In this document: positions 1-12,700 of the stretch, piece after piece
Position numbering within the stretch: position 1 is the stretch's first letter
Layout: each line of letters starts with the position of its first letter
Origin: Psococerastis gibbosa
Lineage: Eukaryota > Arthropoda > Insecta > Psocodea > Psocidae
Assembly: GCA_963971405.1 (NCBI GenBank)
Contig: OZ020488.1
Span: forward strand, 2,294,001 to 2,358,000
Reading direction: 5' to 3'
DNA length: 64,000 nucleotides
Notes under the pieces: model-generated
What the model saw: only the letters and a program-made list of their open reading frames with translations
Databases searched by the model: none
What the model was told of the DNA's origin: nothing
Program-made: the position numbers and the translations under genes

Positions 1-1355
1 TAAGATGACTGTTGATCCCGTAACACTTGCACAGTATGCCCCAGTTAATTTACCATAATTTTTCTGCTATGGCGTGTGACTCAACTCAGTGTAGTTTGAT
101 AATAGCCTGCTTATAACTCACCATAAAAATGCTCGTTTGATCATGAAATCATAATGAATTCATGCGTTTCGATATCGATTGCTGTCCACACCTTCAGTTG
201 ATTACAGTCTACTACACCCCTTGTCCGCATAGCATGATTACCTGCCGCCGACACCTGTAGTAAATCGGTGTATTCGTATTTGCCTGTCTCATTCTGTCGT
301 TGTGTGATTTATATTTGGCCTAATTCAATATGCAGTGGTGTGGTTTGTATGATCTTGTATACATTTTACAGTAGTAGGCTTATATAAATTGATCGTAGAT
401 CATAAAAATCTTTTATAACTAGATTGAAAGCCACACCGGGCAGTACATCCATATTTCTATCCCTAAACATTGGCAATCTATTGCAAAATTTTTGAATTAT
501 ATGCCACTCACGGCCAAGTCAGTGGTTAAAGGTAGGTAGGACCTAACCTAACCTATTTATTGTAAGAATTATCATTTGGCAATTAATGATAATTGCATTG
601 CATATGATCTTGCAGGAATTTCACCTATTTTAGAATATCCTTTCGTGAGCTGATGTGGCTGGGCAGTTCTTTTTTGCTTCGCTATGGTCCGGGTGTGCCT
701 TACCATAACGAAGCCACTCAACAACCGCTTCGCACATAGCCAACTCCCATCAAACCAGCGAGTGTTTGCTTCCTGACAGGTTTACGTAATCTCTTACATC
801 TAATCCGTCATTGAGGCCATTAGACATAACAAAAATGTGGAGCACAGCATTGAAATTACTTGATATCCAAGTCAATATTTCCAACAAGCTAAGCAAATGG
901 CTCAGTAGTTATATCGTATGTTTAAAAAAAATCCATTGAATTTCCCGTTTTCGCCAATAATAATAGAGGTACTGTATACAGTACATAACCTACTCGTACA
1001 TTTAGATAGGAGTTTCTCTATTAATTTTTGTGGAAGCGTGACGAAGCGAAACATTATAAAATTGACTTTAAATATTACAAATTGAGTGTATTTATTTAGC
1101 AATAAGTCCCAAATAAAGTACGAAGTTGCTAAATATTTTAGGTTAACTTTATATCCTGCATATTATATACTAGTATTATTTATATAATATATATTTTACA
1201 ACCATCCTCGAATCTCATTGAACACACACAACAATATTCATCATAATCGGTCCAGTTGTTTGAGAGGAGGCCCGGAACATACACACGGACAGTCGAAATA
1301 TATATATTAAGATATGTATATATTTATATGTCCTACCATCCCTTAGACCTCTATA
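1..1355. other. Non-coding stretch, nothing recognised
   Basis: AT-rich DNA without a convincing exon, repeat or RNA gene. Open frames here are short, have no recognisable motif and sit in low-complexity sequence. An upstream exon of the ITPRID-like gene could lie here, but none was recognised. Confidence 0.5.
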
Positions 1356-1991
1356 CAGTGGCGTAAATAACACCCCCGCGACGCGGGGGGGGGGGGGCAG
1401 CTTTGCCGAGGGGCGCACTTCGGCTGCCAAAAATAATAAGATAATTTAGAAATCTACGTTTATTTTAATAAAAATATTACATTTCAATTTGTTGTCCATG
1501 TTGACTATAATTATGAAATTTAGAAACTTTTTTTATTCCTCCGGGGGAGACCCCCGGGCCACCTTCTTTGGATTACTTGCAATATATTTCTATACATTCT
1601 AAGCCGTCGTAATGATAACAACGATTTAGTCCGCATATATACAAAATGTTAAATGGCTGTGTCCGTCCCATAGCTAAATCCATTTCATGTGCCTATGCTA
1701 TCGATTAACACCATAGCCTCTTAAGACTACACTATCCGAAACGTGGAGGTTACTTCTTCAACCAAAGTTAATTTAGTGTCAGTGTTATGCCTGTGTATAC
1801 CGTATAACACTGCAATATAATGTGTAAAGACTACACTAGATACAATTGAGTTCTCAGGAAAACAATTTACAGTTGATAGAATCACTATTGACTATCACTT
1901 ATAAAAAAGATGAAATAATAAGACAAGATAGGGCGCACCAAAGGTTTTGCGGGGGGGGGGGGGGGCGCAGCAGAAGTTATTTACGCTACTG
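1356..1991. mobile_element. Non-autonomous hAT-like transposon (636 bp)
   Basis: Terminal inverted repeats CAGTGGCGTAAATAAC (left) and GTTATTTACGCTACTG (right) differ at one position. They are flanked by a perfect 8-bp direct repeat CCTCTATA at 1348-1355 and 1992-1999. An 8-bp duplication with CAG...CTG ends is the hAT hallmark. Just inside each end is a C/G-rich block with a run of G (about 1385-1398 and 1951-1965). No transposase is encoded, so it would have moved in trans. Confidence 0.88.
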
Positions 1992-1999
1992 CCTCTATA

Positions 2000-3063
2000 C
2001 GTTCTATGCTTATTTAATCTAGCATTTGCGGGACCCGATGTATGTCAAACAACAATAATAATTAATAGTCTTTAATGGGACCTTTGTAAATATTCTTAAT
2101 CACAACTCAGTTATCATGCATTAACGTTAATCAGTCAAAACAGGCAGTATACGGTGAAATACGTAATATATTGCACCTAACCAGCAGTAATTCCACCAAT
2201 TAACCAGACCCTGAGGATAATGAGCTGTTATCTGTTGGTTAGGCCCCATTAACCGTATGATATCTGTGGCGACCGCACGTCCTGTCTATCAATTAGGTTG
2301 TTGATGATTCCGCCCATCAGTGTTTATTTTGCTCTCACTTATCTACGACGTTTAGTGTAAGTGTGGCTCATTTGCACTGTAGGGCCTACGTAATTTCTTT
2401 TCAAGAGGTTTATTGCGGTTATTTTTCATTAAATTTTGTAGTGCGTAGCGTTCAGTATGTATATATTAGTCTACATTTTGTCTGTCGTGCTCCCTAGAAA
2501 GTATAATTAGTAACGGTTCCTCAAAGAATTATTTCATGCTTGACCCTTGATAGATTGGTTCTAGGGGAACAAAATAACAAAATACTAAATTTTCATGAAA
2601 AATTCCTACATAATAAATTTTCTGTGGAACCTTTCTATCGATGCTTTCCAACTTAGGTGTTAAATAGAAAATCAAAACCTAACAGGTTGCTTTCCTAAGC
2701 TTTGGTTTTGAATTATTATTATTATTTTTTTGTTGAAACATATTGATAATTAATTGCCTTTATTACTCAGTTGTATTACGGGGTATATCAGTCGACCCGT
2801 TCTAGACCATGCAATCGTGAATCGTCCCATGGATCAATTTCAGAGCTTAGGGAAAGGGAAAGTGGAGGTAACCGAATTTAACCTCAGGACAATTATTTTC
2901 CATGTAACTATCACAGTATCTATCCTAATTGATAAATAGAAAAGCACGTACGGGTTCACCCGTACCGGTTCTTTCATATCATCTTACACGTAATATTCAG
3001 CTTTTCAGCTACCGAAAAGAAGGAAATAAAACTACCCATCAAATTTATCACTCGCTAGGACAT
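2000..3063. other. Non-coding stretch with a fragment of a dispersed repeat
   Basis: No exon was recognised. About 2575-2710 is a diverged fragment of the dispersed repeat seen better at 16925-18330 and 33180-33745. Shared landmarks are a segment around tcgatg...tttcyaactt followed by taggtgttaaat and a tail rich in aaaacc. Confidence 0.5.
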
Positions 3064-3222
3064 TATATCTGAAATAGGGTATCAAGAAGAAACTGAATCC
3101 AGTGGGACTCGAACCAAACATCTACGGATTTCACGCCTTACCCGGGCGTCGTGTTCACCACTACTCTCCGGTTCGAGTGCCACCGGGTTCAGTATTTTCA
3201 TGATACCCTGTTTCTGATATAA
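3064..3222. repeat. Foldback repeat with tRNA-like (SINE-type) sequence
   Basis: The two halves are inverted copies, with arms starting atatctgaaatagggtat and, on the other strand, atatcagaaacagggtat. Both arms contain ACTCGAACC. Read on the minus strand it holds a tRNA-like box B (GGTTCGAGTCCCACT), preceded by a box-A-like stretch TAGTGGTGAACACG. It does not fold as a standard tRNA by eye. It is probably a SINE head duplicated head-to-head, and it lies upstream of the first recognised exon of the ITPRID-like gene. Confidence 0.55.
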
Positions 3223-3430
3223 TTCAACTACACATATAGAGTAACAACACTTTCCTTAAAACCCCCAGGAATACGGCAAACATACTCATGTCATATTTAA
3301 ATGTTTCAGATTTAACTAGATCAATCTTAAAACTTATTATACGCACTGTAATATTCATGGAATGTTCGCACGTATCGCACTAGTATTAATGTATTAATTT
3401 GAGCGTTATTAATAGAATACGTTGTTTCAG

Positions 3431-3741
3431 GTCGCCAGTTTCAAGGAATCCTTGACGCCCTACACCAGAGGACCCGTAGCAAGAGTCCCAAATCCGCCGC
3501 TGAACCTGTTGAGACTGATTTTAGTGAGTCGAAGGAGACAGATTGGCGCCAAAATTTATTTGTTTCGCCCAAGAAAAAGTTACAAGCGCGGTGGGAACAA
3601 GTATCCCCGACTTTGAAGGAGAAGTTGCACAAATACTCACCGCGAGCGTTGAGAGAGTTGCTGGGTGAGAGGGGTGAAGAGGCCGAAGTTTCGAGATCGC
3701 ATTATCAGGAAAATGTCGCCGCGATGGAGGACTGCTCCCAG
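3431..3741 (+). CDS. ITPRID-like gene, first recognised exon
   Basis: Acceptor tttcag ends at 3430 and donor gttagc starts at 3742. The exon enters in phase 1 and leaves in phase 0. The peptide has a basic, helical centre (SPKKKLQARWEQVSPTL, then KEKLHKYSPRALRELL) and an acidic end. I do not recognise a named domain. The splice phase matches the next exon exactly (SQ then MLAERQSKYKQI), so an exon boundary is more likely than a start codon at 4041. Confidence 0.7.
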
Positions 3742-6700
3742 GTTAGCAATTACCTACCTTTTTGTGAATTACCTTTTTGTGGCAGACTAACTCACCACCA
3801 CCTAATGGCACAAGCCCGTTTTACACTTCTGTCACCTGGCAAATCCCACTCCCACATGTATATTTTATAATAATGTCTGTTAATCTACTTGCTGTTAATC
3901 AAACTACTTTATCCAAGCCTGTCCGTGGTTTCTCAACCATTCAACTATTTTAATCAAATGGATTGTAAACGACCATTCTTATACCTCCGTTCTAACGAAC
4001 CGAAAGACCTGTTTTTAATGCCCAGATCATTATTTTTCAGATGTTGGCAGAACGTCAGTCAAAATACAAACAGATTGCTGCCTTCTACTTGGAAGACACC
4101 ACTCCGAGCACATCAAAATTAAACGAAAGTTACTTAACTTCAACTAGTCAAGACAATAATACGTACTTATTAACTAGCCACGGGCCCACGTACTCTACAA
4201 CCTATCAAATACAGAAACAGGGTCAATGGACTTATCAGCCAGCTGACGAACAATCAAGCAATATAATAAGCGTAGAATCTGTACCTGTAACAGCAGTAGA
4301 AGATGATAATGTAGATGATACTGAAACTTTGGGTGATAATGGAAAATCGCGGGATCACATTGTACATAATTTAAGTAAAGATTCGAAAAGGAACGATATT
4401 TTAAGTGAACATAGTGATATACTGCTAGTTAGTGATACTTCTGGTGACTTTTCTGATATATGTGCGCACAATTTGACGGTTGAAAGTGTTTCTGATTGTA
4501 CGGCACGATCCGATATTGTTCATAACGACGATAATCAAGCCGTTGATAGTGATTTAGTGAGTAATGATGATTTAGAAGCAGAATTGAATGTACCTGAAGT
4601 TATATTTAAAGATGTAATTGAAGATTCTCATAGTATTGTTGAGGTTGATCTAAAGAATATTGAAGAAGGAGAGATAAGGAGTTTTTTCTCGGTAGATTAT
4701 AAAGCTCCTGTGATTGGGGAAGAGATTCAGTCAAATTACGTATTGGAGGAACTTTTTGTGCATGGAAACGTGGAATTCTATGGGAAGGAGATAGAGAAGA
4801 TTTCTGATGCTGATGCAGATATTCCTAAAGCTCAATTCAACGATAATAGTTGTGTGATTCAAGACGCATTGAAAAAAGAAGTATTTTTAGATAATTCAAC
4901 TTCTTCTAAGAGGATTGATAGAACAAAAGTACATGTCGAAGAAACTGCTTTTGTTGTAAGTAGGGAAAAAGTTAAAAAAATCGAAACTGTTACGATAGAT
5001 GTTACTAAGACTGAATCCAACGATAATACTTGCGGGAATCGAGGTGTATTGAATGAAGCAGTAGTTGCAATTAACCCATGTCCTTTAAATAAGGTTAATT
5101 CTTTGCCAGAGGACGCAGTTGACATTGCACAAGAGGACAGAAAAGAAATCAAAACCGTTTTTGGGATTAGTGCGCAGATCCCTCAGACTCAATCCGGCAA
5201 TGGTATCTTGGAGACTCAAGACACATTGGGTCAAGATGTAATAGTAATTAATTCAAGTTGTTCTGTGAAGGATAATTATTTGCCAGAAGCTTCTACTGAA
5301 GAGGTGGTTGCTATTTCAGAGAACGACATTTCGGAAATAAAGATCGTTTCCGAGGGTAATACAGACAATCTTAAAACTAAGTCCAACGATAATACTTGTG
5401 AGACTCAAGACGCATTGGATAAAGAAGTAGTTGTAATTAAATCAAGCTCTTCTGGCAGGGGTTCTTTACAAGAAGTTTGCATTGAAGAGGAGGCTGTTCA
5501 CAGTACAGAAAATGACATTTCCGAAGTAAAGACCGCTTCTGAGGTTAATACAGACATTCCTAAGACTCAATCCAATTATAACGGTGACACTCAAGACGCA
5601 TTGGACCGAGAAGTAGTCGTAATAAATATCATTTCTTCAGAAGATTCCTCAGTAAAAGCCCCTGTGGGAAATACTGAATTGGAAGTTAAAACAGTAAATA
5701 GTGAAATGGGGACGCCTCATATATTTGTGCCTCTGCCTGATGCAAATCATCTGAGAAAGAGTCCCGTTACTGTACAAGAATGGGTTGATCATCTTCCTGT
5801 CAAAGTCAAAATAACGTGAGTACTTTGGTTTTTAGAGTTTATTTTTAGGTCCCAAAATGAAATTGCCCAGGCTTATTGAACACAAAACTATCATTAAGAA
5901 CTCAGTAATTAGGAAATATTCCTTCACATGTTGATATATAGTATAGCACGTGGTCGTCACTAACTCCGAACGATTTCTGTTTTGAAAGTTTCACAGTTTC
6001 AAGAATTACTTACCTTACGCTTCAATAATTGTACCCGATCGCTGCTATAAGTGACGGCCACATGCTAAATATCAAAATGTAGTAAAGTTGCATTTAGCTA
6101 AATAATGTAAAATTTGTACAATAGACAGTGAGTGAAGGTGTCTGAGGGTGTCAAAGAGATTCTCCAACGCAAGAAGACATCAACTCACTAAAGAAACGAT
6201 ATGTTACCTGATACCTATGTTTGGGCAACCGAGCGGTTGTTCATCTCGGTCCATCACCAACGGAATAAACTTACCATGGGAATTATTTGAAACATTTAAA
6301 TACGGTGAAGCTCTCCAAAGCAGACGGCATTCAACTGTTTTGCCATGTTTGGCCCATAGAGCCAAAAGTATACATGAACTGCCTTTGTCTAGCACAGGAA
6401 TCCGGCTCTTCCCCACATTACCGGTTCTAAACAAAAAATTAAAGCAACATAAAAAAAATGCAATACAAATGTACATACACTAATATTATATTGATTGATT
6501 GAAAATTATTTTTAAATCAAATTTGTTGCTTTTATTTTTTGGTTTGAGATGTGTGGCTCTCCTAAAGATCCAAATCTATTTCGCTCCCTGACTCAGCTAC
6601 TAAAATGGTTGCCGTCCCCTAATCTAGCATATGCAACAATGAACAGCAATTTCTGTTGGAAAACAAACTGTGATTTTAATTTTCAATTTACATTGATTGG

Positions 6701-9700
6701 GGTTATTTAGAATGTTTAACACATATTCCCGGATAAGTATAGTTGTTCTTTTACGTTGGTTGGTGTTAGGACTACAGGGCGTTGCTAGCAACAGACAGAC
6801 TTAGAAAATTAATTTATAGACGATTTCGACATCCGATCATTAGCTGGTGTATGTCACAACTGACAACTGAGCATGGTTAATCATGTACAATACGATACTC
6901 GTACAACTAGCAACATTACAAACAAACAAAAATCTTGGTACAGAATTAACAAGCAATTACCGGTTGCCATATTTACCCGCTTTGCCAACCAAGTTTAATC
7001 CACCAGAACAGAGCCGAGCCTGTCCAAACTGCAGCAAACTTGGTGGTGTGTACAGCGTTGGCAGGGGAACATGGTGGGACATGATATCGCGCTGAGACTA
7101 ACAGTGAGTCTAAGTGCGTGTCGAGTCCTGGTCGACTCCGAATTAATCGTGTTACTACTGCGTTCCCCTAGTCATGAGGTCCGCCCCATGTCAGTCAACT
7201 CCCCTTCTCCCTGAGCAGTCTGCCACAAGGGTGCCTCAAGTTATTATAAACAGGCTCATTCCCCTCACCAAGCTGACAGGGTTGCTCAAAGTAGAAATGC
7301 TGGAAGCAGGCGTTGGAAATAAACATATTTTCCCGCTTGGGTGGCAGAAATCGTCCACAGATATTGTTTTAACATTTTCAGGGAAGATCGTGCAGACGAG
7401 CCGATGGACCGTACATCGATGTTGCGATGTGAGGCGGCCACTCGGCTTAGCAGGGAAGCTTCCGTACAGTCTAGTTCCAGTCTGGACTCACTCCTGGATG
7501 CGAGAAGGCCCGATCCTGTGGAAATACTGCTAAACCTGGGCTTTGGAGGTTCGCCAGGCATCGATCTCGAGAACTGCCGCATTCCTAAACGTTTTCTTAT
7601 TCCGTCTAAGGTGATTTTATGATTAGTGGGAAAATGTTGCACAAATAAGCCTTCCGTTCAGTCCAGTTCCATTCTGAATGCGAGAAGGTCCGACCCTGTG
7701 AAAATACTGCTGAACCTGGGCTTCGGAAGCTTGCCAGGCATTGACCTGGTCAACTGCTGCATTCCGTGTAGCGTAATTTAAAATTTAAGGGTTTTAGGTT
7801 CTAACAGAACAGTTTGCTGCTGTTGGGCAGATCTCCCTGCCTGTGGGGGCTATCTACAAAATTAAATAGGGACTCGTTTAACATTATTTATTGTCGTTCT
7901 ATGATAGTATGCATTATTTAAATAGTACTTAATCGGACCCTTAAAAATGTGTTAAGGTACTCAAAGGTGGGGTTTGTTGCCATACAAAAAAGTTTTGCTT
8001 TATTTTTCAGTGTAAAGGAGGTGATTGGAACGAATTCTTAAAGCGAGAGCTGCTCCAGATTCAAAACTTTGAATGCGCTTCCCTTGGCTTTCGCGGGCTC
8101 TCAGGTAGGTTATCGATGAATTGAAAAACACTTATTGCTATTATATTGTTAAAAGCTTCAACAACATGGAACCCTTTTCGACAGAGCTGTCGTCGTGAAC
8201 TCCATAGGCCATTTCACAATCTGCACCCCTTTGTGCTGAGTTAGGGGTTCCGTCCACTAGCAAAAACCAAGCGAAAACGCCGTAGGGAGAAGTGACCTGA
8301 TTTTGGTCAGACAACATCAAAATCTAGTGCAGCAAGTAAATACATTTAATGCAGCTAAACCACTAAACAAACGAAAGCCTATTATTGTAAATAATGAATA
8401 GGGTATAATTGATTTATTTTAACTTCCTATTGGAAATATTTCAATAAGGCATTACAATAGTTAGCCTGCGACTGGATTAATTACGATTATTAAGATGTTG
8501 ATTTTGTTAGTTCCAAGCCGCTTTATACCGGAACACAGGGACACCGTCATTCCAACATTCGTAATGTACGTTTTTCCTATTATAAACTTCGTTGTCAAGC
8601 ATGTTATTTATGTTGATTTGAAATTTTCGTGTCTGTGACGTAGTTCTTTAATTTCGTGTTTTGATTTGTAATTGTAACTATAACCTAGTTAAGGGGAATC
8701 TTTCCAAATGTTTTGAAAACATCATGGCGTGAGAGCTAATTAATGAAATTCTCGTTCCTCCCAAGACTAAATCTATTGTGTTACATCACAGTTTATGTTG
8801 TATATTTTATATTATTTATTGACTTTATATTTAAAAAAAAAAAAAAAAAAAATGAAATCCTGCTATCCCAGCGATATATTTTAGGACTGTGTTGAAAGAG
8901 CATTTTTGTCAATATAAGGGTTCTCAGCCGATTAATTAATTAGCTTTCCCCCATGTTTTTTTTTTTTTTTTTTTTTTTTTTTGAGAGTCCCCTTAAGTTA
9001 AAAATGCTGATTAAATGTTGGTTCAATGTAAATAAATAAACAATACTTAGAAGTTTATTTTCCTTTACAATGAAAAAGGCTCTAATTCCGGACATTATGT
9101 AATCTGACTGGATGTTTTGAAGTCGGCGAAAGTCTACCGAAGTTTATATAAACTAGGCTAACCAATTTTGTAGGTTATTGTCTGTATTGTGTTGGTAAGC
9201 GAATTTCTTACTCACTTCACTTCACTTTTTTCCTTGACCAGTAACCCCGGACAAGGTGCATATATTGAAAAAAAAAAAAACCAATTTGTTATTAAGTATA
9301 ATTATCACACTCAAGCTTCCGCTTATCGAGTGATAATAGTAATGCGTGTATTTATAAAAAAAACATTACAAATTTTACTAAACCGGTGCCAAAAAGGCGC
9401 GTTGGGATCACCACACAATTTACTGTAGTAGGTTATTTACTAGTTCGTCACACTAACAATATTTTTTTTAACTGTACCTGTGAGTAGACATAGTACAATA
9501 TAGTTCTTAATGATAGACAAGGTAATATTTTCATGGTATCAGGCCCTGATCATTTCATTGTAATAATTGAAACCTCTATAGTTGACAGAAAGTGAACTCA
9601 ACTAATATCTCTTTGGTTTTCGTAGTAACCTCTTTCGTTTAGAAAATACTCGATCTTAACCAATCAAGTTATTGGCTCAACCTCAACCGATAAGAACATT

Positions 9701-12700
9701 GGGCTTTGACTCTCCATGTATTTCTGTACGAAATAGGTTCGATGTTCCACGTATATTTTTGGAATTTTGCATGGTTTAGTTTTTTTCGTGTTCTTTTCTT
9801 GTCACGATTGTATTTGGGATTTACTATGCATTTTTGTACAGTTTGCCAATTATTTCGGCGATTTGCATTCGTATCAAAGAATTGAAATTGTGTGCTGCAT
9901 ATGAAATTAAGAGAATAGAAAAAACGCCAGTTTAGGTATGAATGGATGCCGCGTCTGATGGCTACGACCTAGAGGCGACAGGACACCTCGCAGAATATTT
10001 ATTGTTCGCACACTCATCTCCCGTTTATGAAGTTACTTGTTACGAACACTGCCTACCACACATTACTGTAACTAATTTTGTACTTCAGGACCGAACCACC
10101 AGAGGCCGTCGGCGATAGTGGCCAACATCATGGAGAAGTTGCGTGAGCGGGCCGCGCCTCGGCCACAGCCGCGCACGAGGTTCACGTCGGTGGCCCGCCG
10201 AGTTCTCAGCGAGACGAGTGTCCTCAACAAGCTCAACAACCACAGTAGCAACAGCCTGGCGCCCTCTACCTCGTCCAGTGTCCTCACCCCGGACAACAGG
10301 AAGTTCCTCGACAGCCAGGTAAGCAATGGTAAGAGGGTCCTTAGCGAGAGGAGTGTCTCAGACAACAAGAAATTCCTCGGGTGCTATGGAAGCAATGGTC
10401 TCAGTCAGTGTAAATAACAACCACAGTAGCAACAGAAGCAGCAATGTCGTAAACTGTATCGTACCATATCTGCTACATTACACACCAGCTGCCTTTCTGC
10501 AATTTAGAATGAGTGTGAGTATAACTACCTATTATGGGAAGGCTACCAGAAGAAACGGCTATAAACCTCTTATAAGTTTCCAATTTACAGGGCAAGATAT
10601 CACCGGAAATACCACGCAGACGGATCATCTTCGGACAAAAGTCTTTTGCCATCGACAAGGACGGCGAGTTGGTGGAAGTGGAGCCGTCAACACCTTCGTC
10701 AGAGAAAAACTCGGGGGCCAGCAGTGGCGGTAGCACAAAAGACTCCTCCCAGGCGGATTTGGCCGACAGCGAGCCCGAGCATGTGCCTACCGTTGCAGAG
10801 CTGCTGCGGATGCGACGGTCTAGTCTACAGCGGCAAAGAAAGGTCAGCATTATAATATTTGTTTTTGTACTTATTATTCGTTCTTATTATTTGGAAGATT
10901 TATAAGTGGGATCTTTCATCTCCAATAACCGACCTACACACTCGTGCCTATTCCCGTCACATTAAATAGAAATTGGCTAGCTAGCTAGCTGGTGGAGTTT
11001 AGATCATTAAACGGAAGGTCAAAGTTTAAGACTCGTCATAAAACGATAAATTTTCCTCCGGACCCAAACAAACTTAATGGGTACCTATCCCGACAGGGGA
11101 AAGTGGCTGCCGGCCATGTTCCTAACTACAGTATCCCAAATAGAGCTGTGGTCAAGAGATAAGATATGTAGACCCTTTTTTAGCCAAATAATAGGGCTAA
11201 GAAAGTCTCAAATTGTTGATGAAGTTTAAGTGTGCTAGTGTTGTTTTTAGCGGTTTTTTTTTTTGGGGGGGGGGGGGGTTATAGCTCATATTTCCATGAC
11301 AAGTTTTGATAAAATACTTATTTATTTCTTGTTCATTAAAATGAAATTTCGTGAAATCATGAGTAACTTAATCTTAGCTAACCATTAAATAACTTCCCAG
11401 CTTTTATCTTTATTACTATGCTCTCCTTAACAGGTGGAAGAAGCGTTGGAGGACGAGGAAGACCATCCGGCAGGTCTTCAAGATGAAACACAGATGGTCA
11501 TACCTGAAATTTGGGAGCCCGGGAAAGGCCCGTGGCGGCTACGGTCCAGCTCAAGCCTACAGCTCGTCCCCGAAGACAGCGATGATTTGCGGGGAGAGCT
11601 GGCCGCGCAGTTTGAGACACTTTCCCGCAGAGTACAAACTGTCCCGCGCGAAGAACTGGCCGCCATCTTGGAACCTGTAAGTACCTTTTATGTTTCAAAA
11701 TCGGAATACAGAGTGCAGAGGTTCACTGTAGTAATGATGGGTGGGTGCTTCTGGTGCCCATATATATTGGGATTTTTCTAAATGAACCTTTTTGAACCAG
11801 GAATAAATATAAAGATATTTCCTCTTGGATTATATAATCATTAGATATAAATCATACATACCATACATATTTGTATGGCTCTAAATTGGTATTTCCCGTG
11901 AAATAGTTTTTTTTTTCTTTTCCCCCCTGAGGGGGCCCCCTCCATTTTTCTCTTATTAAGTTTGATGGAATTAGTTTTTATATAAGGCGAATTTAATAAA
12001 CCTTGTCTGTCAAGGGTAACTTTTACGTCCAGTAGTTTCACAATTAAGGCCAATAGTGCCCGATTCTCTAAGCCTCAGCCCCAGGGTGTGGATACCATTG
12101 TTCATGTCCAAAAGTTCATTGGTTCTGTCTACGGTCCTGATTACTCCCCCTACCCCCCTTTATAACGCAACTGGTACATCCTACAGTTTGCTATTACAGA
12201 TGTGGGGGATAGCACCAGAGGATTATATGTTTGACGAATCTGCCATGATTTTCGAGTCTGATGATTCCCCCACCAGGGTAAAAAGATTTTATCAAGATGG
12301 CGGCGAAAGCTAGGAATAAAGTACCTACTTATTTCGGTATGAATCTCAGTCTAATTTGGAATGATACAACTACTGGTACCACTGGTTTTGGGTATTTCCC
12401 TGATGTGATTGGTGTGCGGTCTATCTCTTGAATTCTTTCCTGCTGGTGTAATGATTGTTGTCCATTGTCCATTGTTACATATTTCATCATTAGCATCACT
12501 TTTACAACGGTTCCACGAATCACAGAAAATTTTATTTTAAGAAATATGGTTCGTAACTACTTTAAATTTAAAAAAAATCCTTTATGTACCGGTACTAATT
12601 AAAAAGGTTTTCAAATTCTAATGATTGGAGAAACCCATTACGTACATTATCATTGACAAACAATGCACTATCATCAAGAGGTAGAGGTAATCGGGCACGT

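Noticed and set aside
2754-2939. Small plus-strand open frame
   Set aside because: No motif, no composition change and no splice context; it lies next to a repeat fragment.
3064-3222. A functional tRNA gene
   Set aside because: Box-like segments are present, but the arms form a larger palindrome and no standard cloverleaf was found.
4859-5152. Minus-strand open frame opposite the long ITPRID-like exon
   Set aside because: A shadow of the plus-strand coding exon; no motif, no splice logic.
7174-7642. Overlapping open frames in other frames around the IP3R-binding exon
   Set aside because: Shadows of the true exon and of the dispersed repeat before it; only the frame with DPVEILLNLGFG is supported.
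10473-10850. Minus-strand open frame over the RIIFGQKSF exon
   Set aside because: A shadow of a well-supported plus-strand exon with matching splice phases.
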